Shown here in pieces: positions 1 to 6,990 of a stretch of DNA of 41,584 nt; position 1 is the first letter of the stretch, and each line of letters opens with the position of its first letter. The translations under genes were made by a program, and so were the position numbers. Where the stretch lies: assembly GCA_945957555.1 (NCBI GenBank), contig CAMFLX010000023.1, positions 1 to 41,584 of the forward strand, in the 5' to 3' direction. The stretch is from an uncultured Cytophagales bacterium. Lineage in GTDB: Bacteria; Bacteroidota; Bacteroidia; Cytophagales; UBA9547. A model generated the notes under the pieces. That model had not been told where the DNA came from. It worked only from the letters and a program-made list of their open reading frames with translations, and searched no databases.

Positions 1-53
1 TAAACAAAAAGATATAAGCAATACATGTTTTTCCTTATCCCGAATTGAGGTTA
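1..53 (+). repeat. Right end of a dispersed repeat (copy A)
   Basis: The first 53 bases align without gaps to 33201-33253 with four mismatches by eye (positions 11, 19, 26 and 32). The most conserved part is CCTTATCCCGAATTGAGGTT at 33-52. The same core is present inverted at 32959-32979. The element probably continues upstream of the window, so only its right end is visible here. Confidence 0.8.
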
Positions 54-72
54 ATATAATGTCTTAACAGGT

Positions 73-107
73 AAAAGGACTTGCTTTTCAGCAAGTCCTT
101 TTTGTTG
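73..107 (+). terminator. Rho-independent terminator
   Basis: AAAAGGACTTGC and GCAAGTCCTTTT form a 12-bp stem around a 6-base loop, followed by further T residues. The opposite strand also ends in a short T run, so it could act both ways. No gene in this window ends just before it, so it most likely serves a gene upstream of the window. Confidence 0.75.
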
Positions 108-139
108 TGTTACCTTAAACTGGCAGGTATCCACCGGTA

Positions 140-170
140 TGTACGTAGTGCATAAGTATTTGTACGTAGT
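140..170 (+). promoter_or_regulatory. Paired TGTACGTAGT direct repeats
   Basis: TGTACGTAGT occurs at 140-149 and again at 161-170, exactly 21 bp apart start to start, about 75-105 bases upstream of the small secreted protein gene at 245. Two direct repeats two helical turns apart is the layout bound by LytTR-type response regulators. Assignment to that family is inference. Related TACGTA elements lie upstream of the second member of the family near 26119-26263. Confidence 0.45.
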
Positions 171-244
171 ACCATTTGAGTACTTAATACGAGTTTTGGG
201 GGACATCTAAAGACGTATAATTGTATTATAAACAGCACAAGGTT

Positions 245-559
245 ATGAAACAGCACATATTGATTTTGTTATTCGTGATAGTTGCAGGGGCGTCGGCACA
301 GCAAATGAATACTGCCTCCTCAGGAGACTACAAACACCCGCAAATGGCTCAAAAAGCTCAGGTGGCAGAGGCTGAAAAATTGGCAAAGGATACTTCAACA
401 CAAGAATTGGTATACGATCAAAATCCGAATTACAAGGATCAGACAAATAATACGCTGAAAGTGAAGGGCAAGAGACCCAAACAAAATAATAATTCACCCT
501 CGAATACAGATAGGCGTAGAATGAATGCGGATTATAAACATCCCAATGGTCTTTGGTAA
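245..559 (+). CDS. Small secreted DYKHP-motif protein (paralog A)
   Basis: This 104-residue protein has no recognised family. Residues 1-18 are a clear signal peptide (hydrophobic core ILILLFVIVAGA, cleavage likely after ASA), and the mature chain would begin QQ. The mature part is polar, rich in Gln, Asn and Lys and without cysteines. DYKHP occurs twice, at residues 28-32 and 96-100. The second lies in the C-terminal sequence DRRRMNADYKHPNGLW, which closely matches the end of the protein at 26309-26587. The ATG at 245 is chosen over a TTG at 221 because the signal peptide then starts MKQH and the paralog has an equivalent arrangement. The gene stands alone, with paired TACGTA repeats upstream and a strong terminator downstream. 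The function is unknown. A secreted peptide precursor cut after the arginines or a small surface protein are both possible. Confidence 0.75.
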   Translation: MKQHILILLFVIVAGASAQQMNTASSGDYKHPQMAQKAQVAEAEKLAKDTSTQELVYDQNPNYKDQTNNTLKVKGKRPKQNNNSPSNTDRRRMNADYKHPNGLW

Positions 560-618
560 AAGGACTTGGTGAGGTCTTTCAGAGTTTTGTTATCTAGTTG
601 TTTAAAGGGTTAGATGGG

Positions 619-658
619 CTAGGGCGTTTGCTAAAAACAAACGCCCTAGTTTGTTTTT
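619..658 (+). terminator. Rho-independent terminator of the DYKHP-A gene
   Basis: CTAGGGCGTTTG and CAAACGCCCTAG make a perfect 12-bp stem around a 7-base loop, followed by TTTGTTTTT. It lies 60 bases after the stop codon at 559, so the small gene is probably a single transcription unit. Confidence 0.85.
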
Positions 659-728
659 AGTCTACCCAGTTTCTAACCAATGGTCCTGTTACTGAGACCA
701 ATGTCATTTTGGAGAAAGACTCCTATGA

Positions 729-754
729 GTAAGTATTGATAATTCAATACTTAC
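729..754 (-). terminator. Hairpin immediately after the minus-strand lipoprotein gene
   Basis: GTAAGTATTG and CAATACTTAC form a perfect 10-bp stem with a 6-base loop, directly next to the stop codon at 756. It is AT-rich and has no long T run on the minus strand, so it may protect the 3' end or terminate only weakly. Confidence 0.45.
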
Positions 755-755
755 A

Positions 756-1121
756 CTATTCGTACAAAATCTCCTGAACTTTGTCTATGGCGTTGAATCG
801 GAACTTTAGGACTCTTGTATTGGAATCGCCCTTGCAGGTTGTGGCGTTTTCAGTATAGTAATAGTAAAACTTTTGTTGTCTTTTTCTCAAGTCATTTACA
901 TCTGGTCTTCCAAAACTATGAAGGATCTCCACCTCGTTGAGACCATAAATTTCTGCTTTGCGTGCTAATATGATTGCGACAAGGGCTCTTCTCTTTCCCA
1001 TGCACCCATTACGATCTTCTTTCCAAGACTTGTCATCAAAGTTTTCAAATTTATTGGAGGTACAAGCACCTATAAATAGGAGAAGTACGAGCAATGAGAT
1101 GTATTTAAGTATTTGATGCAT
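756..1121 (-). CDS. Small lipoprotein, SmpA/BamE-like region
   Basis: This 121-residue protein begins with a lipoprotein signal: a hydrophobic stretch at 5-17, then IGAC with the lipidated Cys at 20. The C-terminal half (about 58-121) has the pattern GLNEVEILHSFGRPD, a run of tyrosines, then LKFRFNAIDKVQEI. That resembles the two-helix/three-strand SmpA/OmlA (BamE-like) fold, but the similarity is too weak to assign a BamE role. It is the last gene of a purD-PAP2-lipoprotein run and its start overlaps the PAP2 gene by 17 bases, so co-expression is likely. It is probably anchored in the inner or outer membrane facing the periplasm. The specific function is unknown. Confidence 0.7.
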   Translation of the reverse strand: MHQILKYISLLVLLLFIGACTSNKFENFDDKSWKEDRNGCMGKRRALVAIILARKAEIYGLNEVEILHSFGRPDVNDLRKRQQKFYYYYTENATTCKGDSNTRVLKFRFNAIDKVQEILYE

Positions 1122-1674
1122 GATCTATAAATTTCTTTTTAAGTTTATTAAGTACCAAAGTGTTCACCAGAAGTCCGCAAAGTATACCCACCAACATGCC
1201 ACAGACAAGGTCGGCGGGATAGTGCCTACCTAGGTAGATTCTGGTGTAGCAAACAATGATGGCCCATAAAAAGGCGAGGCTACCGTAAGTCGTACCGAAG
1301 AGGACCATGACCACTGTGGCCAAGGCGGCGCTGTTTGCCGCATGTGAAGAGACAAAACCATATTTGCCACCACAACCTGTAGGAATGTGAGCGTCTTTAT
1401 GTCTTGCATTGTGGCATGGTCTATAGCGCTGCACATTGTTTTTGAAAACTCTAGTGGAAACGAGATCAGCCAAGCCCCATGCCATAGCAATTGATATGAA
1501 TGCGATCCAAAAATTTTGTTTGAATTTATAGACGGAGGCAGCGGCAAGAAGCGCCATCACAATATACCATGATTTGTTGCTTATGAAAATAATCGTACCG
1601 TCCCAAGCAGCAGCATGGCAATGATTGATGGTGGCAAAAAGTTCGTGGTCAATATTTTTTAATGCTTCAAACAC
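1105..1674 (-). CDS. PAP2-family membrane phosphatase
   Basis: This 189-residue protein carries the three PAP2/acid-phosphatase signature motifs. They are KNNVQRYRP at 78-86, SSHAANSAA at 109-117 (His111) and RIYLGRHYPAD at 145-155 (Arg150, His151). Several hydrophobic helices surround them. Members act on lipid pyrophosphates or phosphates at the periplasmic face, for example undecaprenyl pyrophosphate or phosphatidylglycerol phosphate; the substrate here cannot be told from sequence. A cysteine-containing insert (PCHNARHKDAHIPTGCGG, about 86-103) separates motifs 1 and 2. The start codon overlaps the purD stop by one base, and the 3' end overlaps the lipoprotein gene, so the three genes form one operon. 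Confidence 0.88.
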   Translation of the reverse strand: MFEALKNIDHELFATINHCHAAAWDGTIIFISNKSWYIVMALLAAASVYKFKQNFWIAFISIAMAWGLADLVSTRVFKNNVQRYRPCHNARHKDAHIPTGCGGKYGFVSSHAANSAALATVVMVLFGTTYGSLAFLWAIIVCYTRIYLGRHYPADLVCGMLVGILCGLLVNTLVLNKLKKKFIDHASNT

Positions 1675-2960
1675 TATTTTTCGTATTTCAAGAGATCCAA
1701 ACCAATGTCCCTTCTGTAATATCTTTTATTCCAAGTAATCGTCTCTGCTGCTTTGTTGGACTTAGCAATTGCGTCCCTAATATCTTTGCCAAAGCCAGTT
1801 ACGGTAATTACCCTACCTCCTGTGTTAATGAGCTTGCCTTCTTTGAGGCCCGTCCCCGAATGGAATACATGTACGTTTTCGGCAGCATCAATTCCTGAAA
1901 TCTCAAAGCCTTTTTCGTAATCCTCAGGATACCCACCCGAAACGAGCACAATGGTAGACGCAGTGCGAGGGTCTACCTCTATCTTGAAGTTTTTAAGTTG
2001 TTTATCTGCCACAGCTTTGAAGAGTTCGCCAACGTCAGAAGTGATTCTTGGAAACACCACCTCAGTCTCTGGATCTCCCATACGGGCATTATATTCTATT
2101 ACATAAGGTTCTCCATTGTAGTTCATCAGACCAATGAATAAGAAACCAGTGTATTCGATACCTTCTTTCTTGAGTCCCTCAATAGTTGGGATCACTACTT
2201 TTTGTTCTACTTTGTCCAAAAAAGCTTGGTCTGCAAATGGAACTGGCGATATAGCACCCATACCACCTGTGTTTAACCCAGTATCTTGCTCCCCGATTCT
2301 TTTGTAGTCTTTAGCCTCTGGCAGTATGGTATAGCTCTCGCCATCGCAAAGGACGAATGATGACATCTCTATGCCTTTGAGGAACTGTTCGATGACTACT
2401 TTTGATGAAGCCTCGCCAAACTTGCTGTGGGCAAGCATATCTATCAAAGTTTCTTTGGCAGTTTTTAAATCTTCAGCAATGATCACCCCTTTGCCAGCCG
2501 CAAGGCCATCGGCCTTAAGCACTATAGGCAAAGAATGTGTTTCTAGATATTTGAGACCATCCTCAAGCTCTGAACTCAGAAAGGTTCTGGATGCCGCAGT
2601 GGGAATTCCATACTTAAACATGAAGTTTTTGGAAAAGTCTTTAGATCCTTCCAGCTGCGCCCCAACTTTATCTGGACCCACTATGCAGATATGTTTGGTG
2701 CTTTCCTTAGCTTTGAAAAAATCTTTAACACCCTTAACAAGTGGTACTTCTGGACCCACCACCACGATATCAACTGATCGTTCCAGACAAAAAGATGCCA
2801 GTTTCTCAAACTCCTCCACACCTATATTAATATTCTCAGCAATACTTGCAGTACCAGGATTGCCCGGTGCAACAAATAGTTTATTTACGATCTTACTTTG
2901 TGACAACTTCCACGATATGGCATGCTCCCTGCCCCCTGAACCTAAAACCAGAAAATTCAT
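1674..2960 (-). CDS. purD: Phosphoribosylamine--glycine ligase (GARS)
   Basis: PurD catalyses the second step of de novo purine synthesis, the ATP-dependent joining of glycine to 5-phosphoribosylamine. At 428 residues it has the usual length. It begins MNFLVLGSGGREHAI (GSGGREHA at 7-14), followed by APGNPGT near 31-37. The ATP-grasp domain shows DGLAAGKGV at 151-159, GLNTGGMGA at 228-236, and the metal/ATP-binding stretch EYNARMGDPETEVVFPR near residue 290. All family landmarks are present. It heads the minus-strand run purD, PAP2 phosphatase, lipoprotein. No other purine gene is in the window. The start is divergent from the yceI gene, with 113 bases between them. Confidence 0.97.
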   Translation of the reverse strand: MNFLVLGSGGREHAISWKLSQSKIVNKLFVAPGNPGTASIAENINIGVEEFEKLASFCLERSVDIVVVGPEVPLVKGVKDFFKAKESTKHICIVGPDKVGAQLEGSKDFSKNFMFKYGIPTAASRTFLSSELEDGLKYLETHSLPIVLKADGLAAGKGVIIAEDLKTAKETLIDMLAHSKFGEASSKVVIEQFLKGIEMSSFVLCDGESYTILPEAKDYKRIGEQDTGLNTGGMGAISPVPFADQAFLDKVEQKVVIPTIEGLKKEGIEYTGFLFIGLMNYNGEPYVIEYNARMGDPETEVVFPRITSDVGELFKAVADKQLKNFKIEVDPRTASTIVLVSGGYPEDYEKGFEISGIDAAENVHVFHSGTGLKEGKLINTGGRVITVTGFGKDIRDAIAKSNKAAETITWNKRYYRRDIGLDLLKYEK

Positions 2961-3000
2961 CAGAATCTTTTTTGTAATTTTTGGACAAAATTAAGAACTT

Positions 3001-3033
3001 TTTGCTTAGTTTTAATCTTTATTGGTATGTTTG
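3001..3033 (+). promoter_or_regulatory. Bacteroidota-type promoter of the YceI gene
   Basis: TTTG at 3001-3004 is followed after 21 bases by TATGTTTG at 3026-3033, close to the Bacteroidota -33/-7 consensus TTTG...TAnnTTTG. It lies about 40 bases before the start codon at 3074. The sequence TTAAACGTTTAAAC between promoter and gene contains a short palindrome. Confidence 0.5.
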
Positions 3034-3073
3034 TCATTAATATTAAACGTTTAAACATATAATTCTATTTTTT

Positions 3074-3709
3074 ATGAAAATCAAAAAAATCGCGTTTGCT
3101 ACTCTTATCGCTATCGCTTTCACTGCATGTAAGAATGGTAATACCGAAACAAAAGGTACTGACTCTACTAAAGTAAGCGTAGACACTACTAAAAAAGAAG
3201 ACGCTTACAAAGTTAATCTTGACAGTTCTTCTGTTAAATGGCATGGCGAAATCGTAGGTGGTGCTTACTTCCACGATGGAACTGTGAAAATCACTGAGGC
3301 AACTTTAGGTTTGAGCGGTGATGCACTTGCATCAGGCTCATTTACAGTTGACTTGAAGTCGATTACGCCAACAGACAAGAACTATTCAGGAAAAGAGAAA
3401 ACTCCAGAGAACTTGGTAAAACACCTTTCAACAGGAGATTTCTTTGCAGTAGACACATTCTCAACTGCAAAATTTGTGGTTAAAAGTGTAGAAGGTAACA
3501 CCGTAACGGGTGACCTAACAGTGAGAGGCAAGACCAACGAAGAAAAGGTAACTGATGTAGTAGTTACCAAGTCTGATACTGGTGTCACAGCAACTGGCAA
3601 GTTGGTGTTTAACCGTCAAAAATATGGTGTTTCTTATAAGAGCACTATGAAAGATGTGGTAATATCGGATGATATTACATTAAATATCACATTGAAAGCA
3701 ACTAAATAA
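3074..3709 (+). CDS. YceI-like domain lipoprotein
   Basis: This 211-residue protein has a lipoprotein signal ending FTAC (Cys19), then a Thr/Lys/Asp-rich linker to about residue 43. A YceI domain follows: KVNLDSSSVKWHGEIVGGAYFHDGTVKI, GSFTVDLKSITPTD, LSTGDFFAVDTFSTAKFVV, GDLTVRGKT and GVSYKSTMKDVVISDDITLNITLKA. YceI domains fold as a lipocalin-like barrel that binds a long polyisoprenoid or amphipathic lipid in the periplasm. The physiological role in Bacteroidota is not settled. The gene has its own likely promoter upstream and a strong terminator after it, so it is probably monocistronic. Confidence 0.9.
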   Translation: MKIKKIAFATLIAIAFTACKNGNTETKGTDSTKVSVDTTKKEDAYKVNLDSSSVKWHGEIVGGAYFHDGTVKITEATLGLSGDALASGSFTVDLKSITPTDKNYSGKEKTPENLVKHLSTGDFFAVDTFSTAKFVVKSVEGNTVTGDLTVRGKTNEEKVTDVVVTKSDTGVTATGKLVFNRQKYGVSYKSTMKDVVISDDITLNITLKATK

Positions 3710-3733
3710 TTACAATTATTTAGTTATTTACCT

Positions 3734-3763
3734 AAAAACGGCAGGTTTCTGCCGTTTTTTTTT
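3734..3763 (+). terminator. Rho-independent terminator after yceI
   Basis: AAAACGGCAG and CTGCCGTTTT form a stem around GTTT, followed by a run of nine T residues. It separates the YceI gene from the exbB operon. Confidence 0.9.
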
Positions 3764-3815
3764 GGGTACGATTTCGTAAATTTAACATTAGAATAATATT
3801 TACTTTTTAAACAAG

Positions 3816-3864
3816 TTGATTTTTTCACGTTATATTGCAGAAAATTATTTTTAACTTTATATTG
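3816..3864 (+). promoter_or_regulatory. Candidate promoter of the exbB-tonB operon
   Basis: Two direct copies of TTATATTGC (3830-3838 and 3857-3865) lie 27 bases apart in an AT-rich leader before exbB. Each resembles the Bacteroidota -7 box. A TTG at 3835-3837 sits 20 bases before the second. The match is imperfect, so which copy is used is open. Confidence 0.3.
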
Positions 3865-3900
3865 CGTATTTAAATTTCAGAAAATTAATTAAAACTCAAA

Positions 3901-4701
3901 ATGAATAACAAGTCAAAATCAAGCAGCTTTGCTTCCCTTTTTGCGGGTCTGGTAATTGTCCTAGCCCTAGTAGTAGCAGTATTAATTTATATCTTTGTAA
4001 TGGGTAATGAAAGTAACTTTGCAGGGAACGATCCTGTGAATGGTCACCCAGCCAATGCCCTAGGTATTATATATAAGGGAGGATTTATCGTACCTATTTT
4101 GATGGCTTGTGCTATTATTACTATCACCATTTCGATTGAGAGATTCATCACACTTTACATTGCTAATGGTAAGAAGAATCTCGAAACGTTTGTTTGGAAT
4201 GTAAAAAACCACTTGCATACCAACAATGTATCTGCAGCTATTAACGAGTGTGAAGAACAAAAAGGATCTATCGGTAATGCGATTGGTTCACTTTTACATA
4301 AATACAACCAAGTTGCTAAAGACGCACAACTAGACAAAGAGCAAAAATTGGCTGCTTTGGACAAAGAGCTTGAAGAAGCAACACAGTTGGAAATGCCAGC
4401 ATTGAACAGAAACCTTCCAATCCTTTCTACTTTAGGTTCTGTTGCAACTCTTATCGCACTTTTGGGTACGGTAATCGGTATGATCAAATCATTCCAAGCT
4501 ATGGGTGATGGTGGTGGCGCAGATCCTGCGAAACTTTCTGTGGGTATCTCTGAGGCCTTGATCAATACAGCTTTGGGTATCGGTACTTCTGCAGTTGCGA
4601 TCATTTTCTACAACTATTTCCAAAGCAAGATCGATTCTATCTCTTACAGAATCGAAGAAGCTGGTATGAGTGTAAAACAAACGTTCTCGTCTAATAATTA
4701 A
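3901..4701 (+). CDS. exbB: ExbB/TolQ/MotA proton-channel protein
   Basis: This 266-residue inner-membrane protein is the pentameric channel part of the TonB energy-transducing complex, coupling proton motive force to outer-membrane transport. Membrane segments are predicted near residues 12-33, 62-85, 173-195 and 215-238. The last two carry the conserved MotA/TolQ/ExbB core, with NLPILSTLGSVATLIALLGTVIGMI and EALINTALGIGTSAVAI. The extra N-terminal membrane segment is common in Bacteroidota ExbB. The cytoplasmic loop between segments 2 and 3 is about 90 residues and charged. It is first in exbB-exbD-exbD-tonB, with 14 bases before the next gene. Confidence 0.94.
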   Translation: MNNKSKSSSFASLFAGLVIVLALVVAVLIYIFVMGNESNFAGNDPVNGHPANALGIIYKGGFIVPILMACAIITITISIERFITLYIANGKKNLETFVWNVKNHLHTNNVSAAINECEEQKGSIGNAIGSLLHKYNQVAKDAQLDKEQKLAALDKELEEATQLEMPALNRNLPILSTLGSVATLIALLGTVIGMIKSFQAMGDGGGADPAKLSVGISEALINTALGIGTSAVAIIFYNYFQSKIDSISYRIEEAGMSVKQTFSSNN

Positions 4702-4715
4702 TAGTTCTTTTATAG

Positions 4716-5336
4716 ATGTCGAAAGTTCAGATTAAAAAGAGGGGTCCGTCGCTAGACATGACCGCCATGTGCGACGTGGCGTTCTTGTTGCTCACTTTCT
4801 TTATCCTTACGACTAAGTTCAAAAAGGATGAAAAAGTGGTAGTAGACACACCCAGCTCTACTATAGAAGTAAAAATCCCTGAATCGGACGTCATCACTGT
4901 TTCCATTGATAAAAAAGACAAAGTCTACTTTACGGTGGACAAACCTATCAGGGAAATGGTGCTCACGGCTATGGGTGGTGCAGCAGGTATTGAATTTACC
5001 GATGCTGAGATCGAAACCTTCTCCAACATGGAGATGATAGGTATGCCAATGGATAAGCTGAAAGCTTACTTAGCAATGCCTGATGAAGATAGGGCTCAAG
5101 TTGAAATGGAAGGTATTCCAGTTGACTCTACCAATAACGAGTTGGGAAAATGGTTGTTTTATGCTAGAGGTGCTAGTTCTGAAATAGGAGTGAATCCTTT
5201 TATCGCGATCAAAGGTGATAATAAGGCCAGTGCAAAAAAGGCAGAAAGGGTGATTGCGATCTTCCAAGAACCGCCAAATCTCTTGACCAAGTTTAATTTT
5301 ATCACAGATTTAGAACAAAAACCAAAAGGATTGTAA
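4716..5336 (+). CDS. exbD: ExbD/TolR biopolymer transport protein (first copy)
   Basis: This 206-residue protein has the ExbD layout: a short cytoplasmic N-terminus (SKVQIKKRGPSLDMTAM), one membrane helix at about 18-33 with the conserved proton-path Asp at 20 (MCDVAFLLLTFFILTT), and a periplasmic domain. It is longer than E. coli ExbD because of an insert of roughly 60-70 residues (about 75-150, with FTDAEIETFSNMEMIGMPMDKLKAYLAM). That insert is often seen in the first of two Bacteroidota ExbD copies. It probably dimerises inside the ExbB channel, possibly with the second ExbD. One base separates its stop from the next start. Confidence 0.93.
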   Translation: MSKVQIKKRGPSLDMTAMCDVAFLLLTFFILTTKFKKDEKVVVDTPSSTIEVKIPESDVITVSIDKKDKVYFTVDKPIREMVLTAMGGAAGIEFTDAEIETFSNMEMIGMPMDKLKAYLAMPDEDRAQVEMEGIPVDSTNNELGKWLFYARGASSEIGVNPFIAIKGDNKASAKKAERVIAIFQEPPNLLTKFNFITDLEQKPKGL

Positions 5337-5337
5337 T

Positions 5338-5835
5338 ATGGCAGAGGTAGTAACCGGTAAGAAAGGTGCCCCCCGTGTGGATATGACACCTATGGTGGAT
5401 TTGGGTTTCTTGTTGATCACCTTCTTTATGTTGACTACAACCATGAGCCAACAAGCAGGTATGGACATACAGATGCCTTTTGATGATGGGAAGAATAAAG
5501 AAAATACCAAAATCAAGGAGTCAAACGCATTGACAATACTCTTGGGGAAAAACAATAAAGTGTTTTATTACCAAGGGCTTAATGAGCCAGAGCTTAAGCT
5601 CACGACTTTCAAACCTGATGGGATCAGAAAGCTTTTGATTCAAAAGAAGGCTGAGATAGGTGAAAAGATGTTTGTATTGATCAAACCATTGCCTAAAGCA
5701 TCATATCAAAATATTGTAGATATTTTGGATGAATTGGCGATTACAGCAGTACCTTCATACACCTTAACTAAGGTGGCCAAAGAAGATCAGGAGTTGGTGT
5801 TTAAAAACGGATATACAGAAGAATCAGATGAGTAA
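5338..5835 (+). CDS. exbD: ExbD/TolR biopolymer transport protein (second copy)
   Basis: This 165-residue protein is the second ExbD in the operon. It has the N-terminal basic segment, a membrane helix at about 18-35 containing the conserved Asp21 (MVDLGFLLITFFMLTT), and a compact periplasmic domain without the long insert of the first copy. Two adjacent exbD genes are typical of Bacteroidota and suggest a mixed ExbD dimer or complexes for different TonB partners. Its end overlaps the start of tonB by 8 bases, implying translational coupling. Confidence 0.93.
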   Translation: MAEVVTGKKGAPRVDMTPMVDLGFLLITFFMLTTTMSQQAGMDIQMPFDDGKNKENTKIKESNALTILLGKNNKVFYYQGLNEPELKLTTFKPDGIRKLLIQKKAEIGEKMFVLIKPLPKASYQNIVDILDELAITAVPSYTLTKVAKEDQELVFKNGYTEESDE

Positions 5836-6727
5836 TATTAATTTCGATAAAAAAGACGAACTTGAAGAAGCTCCTGAGCAAGGTTTATCCTTTGGAGATT
5901 CTCTCTACAAAGACTCTTGGTTGGATATCGTATTTAAAGGTAGAAACAAAGAGTTTGGAGCATATCAGCTCAGAAAACGCTATGCTGCTAACGCAATCAT
6001 TGGTTTTTTGATCTCGTTTGTGATGTTTGGGTTTGCTACTTCTATCCCTTTGATTTTCAAAGGTAATAAGGAGCATGCCAAAAGGGTGATTACGATGAGC
6101 AAACCTCTACCAAAGCCTAAGGCTTTGGATGAAAACAAGCCATTGCCACCTCCGCCACCAACACCTCCACCACCACAGATCAAAACTATAAAGGTTTTGC
6201 CTCCTAAAGTGGAGCCTGATGAGAAAGTGGAAGAGGATCCGCCAACCAAGAAGGAAATGGAGAACACTGCCATTGCTGACAAAAAGCAAGATGGTGTGGA
6301 CGATCCAAATGCTCAGGCAACAGGTAATAATAATGATTACAAGGAGCCAGAGCCAGAGCCTGTAAAAGTTGAAGAAAAGGTTGAATTAATTGTAGATGAG
6401 AAAGCCACGTATGCTGGTAATCACATTGAGTTTTTCAAAACGAACTTCAACAAACCAAGACTGGCACAAGCAAATGGAATTGGTGGTAAGTTTAAGGTAA
6501 TGCTTACGATTGACAGCGAAGGTAGGGTTTTGGAGAAAAAGGTTTTAGACCTTAAGAAGGTGGATATCATAGACCCAGCTACTAACGAAACCTATGGTTT
6601 TGTGAAAGAGATAGATAGGGTACTTGATCTGATGTCTAAAGAAGGCAAATGGACTCCTGCCAAAAAAGGTGGTAAAGCTGTAAAGTCTAAATTGTCATTC
6701 GACCTTGACTTTAGAGTAGAACAATAA
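5828..6727 (+). CDS. tonB: TonB-family energy transducer
   Basis: This 299-residue protein links ExbBD to TonB-dependent outer-membrane receptors. Residues 31-53 contain the Bacteroidota TonB hallmark WLDIVFKGRNKEFGAYQLRKRY, followed by one membrane helix at about 54-76. A Pro-rich periplasmic spacer follows at about 92-130 (PLPPPPPTPPPP) with acidic repeats such as EPEPEPVKVEEKVE. The TonB C-terminal domain spans about 200-299 (NGIGGKFKVMLTIDSEGRVLEKKVL ending LSFDLDFRVEQ). The cytoplasmic N-terminal extension of about 50 residues is longer than in enterobacterial TonB. It is the last gene of the core operon and is followed by a terminator. Confidence 0.93.
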   Translation: MSNINFDKKDELEEAPEQGLSFGDSLYKDSWLDIVFKGRNKEFGAYQLRKRYAANAIIGFLISFVMFGFATSIPLIFKGNKEHAKRVITMSKPLPKPKALDENKPLPPPPPTPPPPQIKTIKVLPPKVEPDEKVEEDPPTKKEMENTAIADKKQDGVDDPNAQATGNNNDYKEPEPEPVKVEEKVELIVDEKATYAGNHIEFFKTNFNKPRLAQANGIGGKFKVMLTIDSEGRVLEKKVLDLKKVDIIDPATNETYGFVKEIDRVLDLMSKEGKWTPAKKGGKAVKSKLSFDLDFRVEQ

Positions 6728-6747
6728 GATATAAAATCTAGCATTTT

Positions 6748-6780
6748 AAAATCCCTCAAGAAATTGAGGGATTTTTTTTA
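6748..6780 (+). terminator. Rho-independent terminator after tonB
   Basis: AAAATCCCTCAA and TTGAGGGATTTT form a 12-bp stem with a GAAA tetraloop, followed by T residues. It ends about 10 bases before the next start codon, so downstream genes depend on read-through or a promoter within the hairpin region. Confidence 0.88.
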
Positions 6781-6790
6781 TTTTTGTAGT

Positions 6791-6988
6791 ATGAAGTTAC
6801 TTTTAGGGTTCAAAATATTCATGGCTTGTTTATATATCATATTAGGTATATACTTAATTACCGTGAAAATGGATGGAGTTTTGGCCAATGACAACTTAAG
6901 GTTGACATTGAGTGTGCTACTTATAGTATATGGTAGCTTTAGAGCTTATAATTTGAGGAAGCAACATCAGAATGATCCAAAAAATTAG
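6791..6988 (+). CDS. Small integral membrane protein
   Basis: This 65-residue protein has two hydrophobic helices (about 4-24 and 35-53, LTLSVLLIVYGSFRAY) and a charged C-terminal tail (RKQHQNDPKN). The ATG at 6791 is preferred over an upstream in-frame ATG at 6764, which lies inside the terminator hairpin. No family is recognised with confidence. It lies between tonB and a PBP-like lipoprotein, with 2 bases to the next gene, so it is probably co-translated with that gene. The function is unknown. Confidence 0.7.
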   Translation: MKLLLGFKIFMACLYIILGIYLITVKMDGVLANDNLRLTLSVLLIVYGSFRAYNLRKQHQNDPKN

Positions 6989-6990
6989 AC

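Noticed and set aside
243..497. Minus-strand 84-codon frame over the DYKHP-A gene
   Set aside because: The plus-strand frame has a signal peptide, a paralog and a terminator. The minus frame has none of these.
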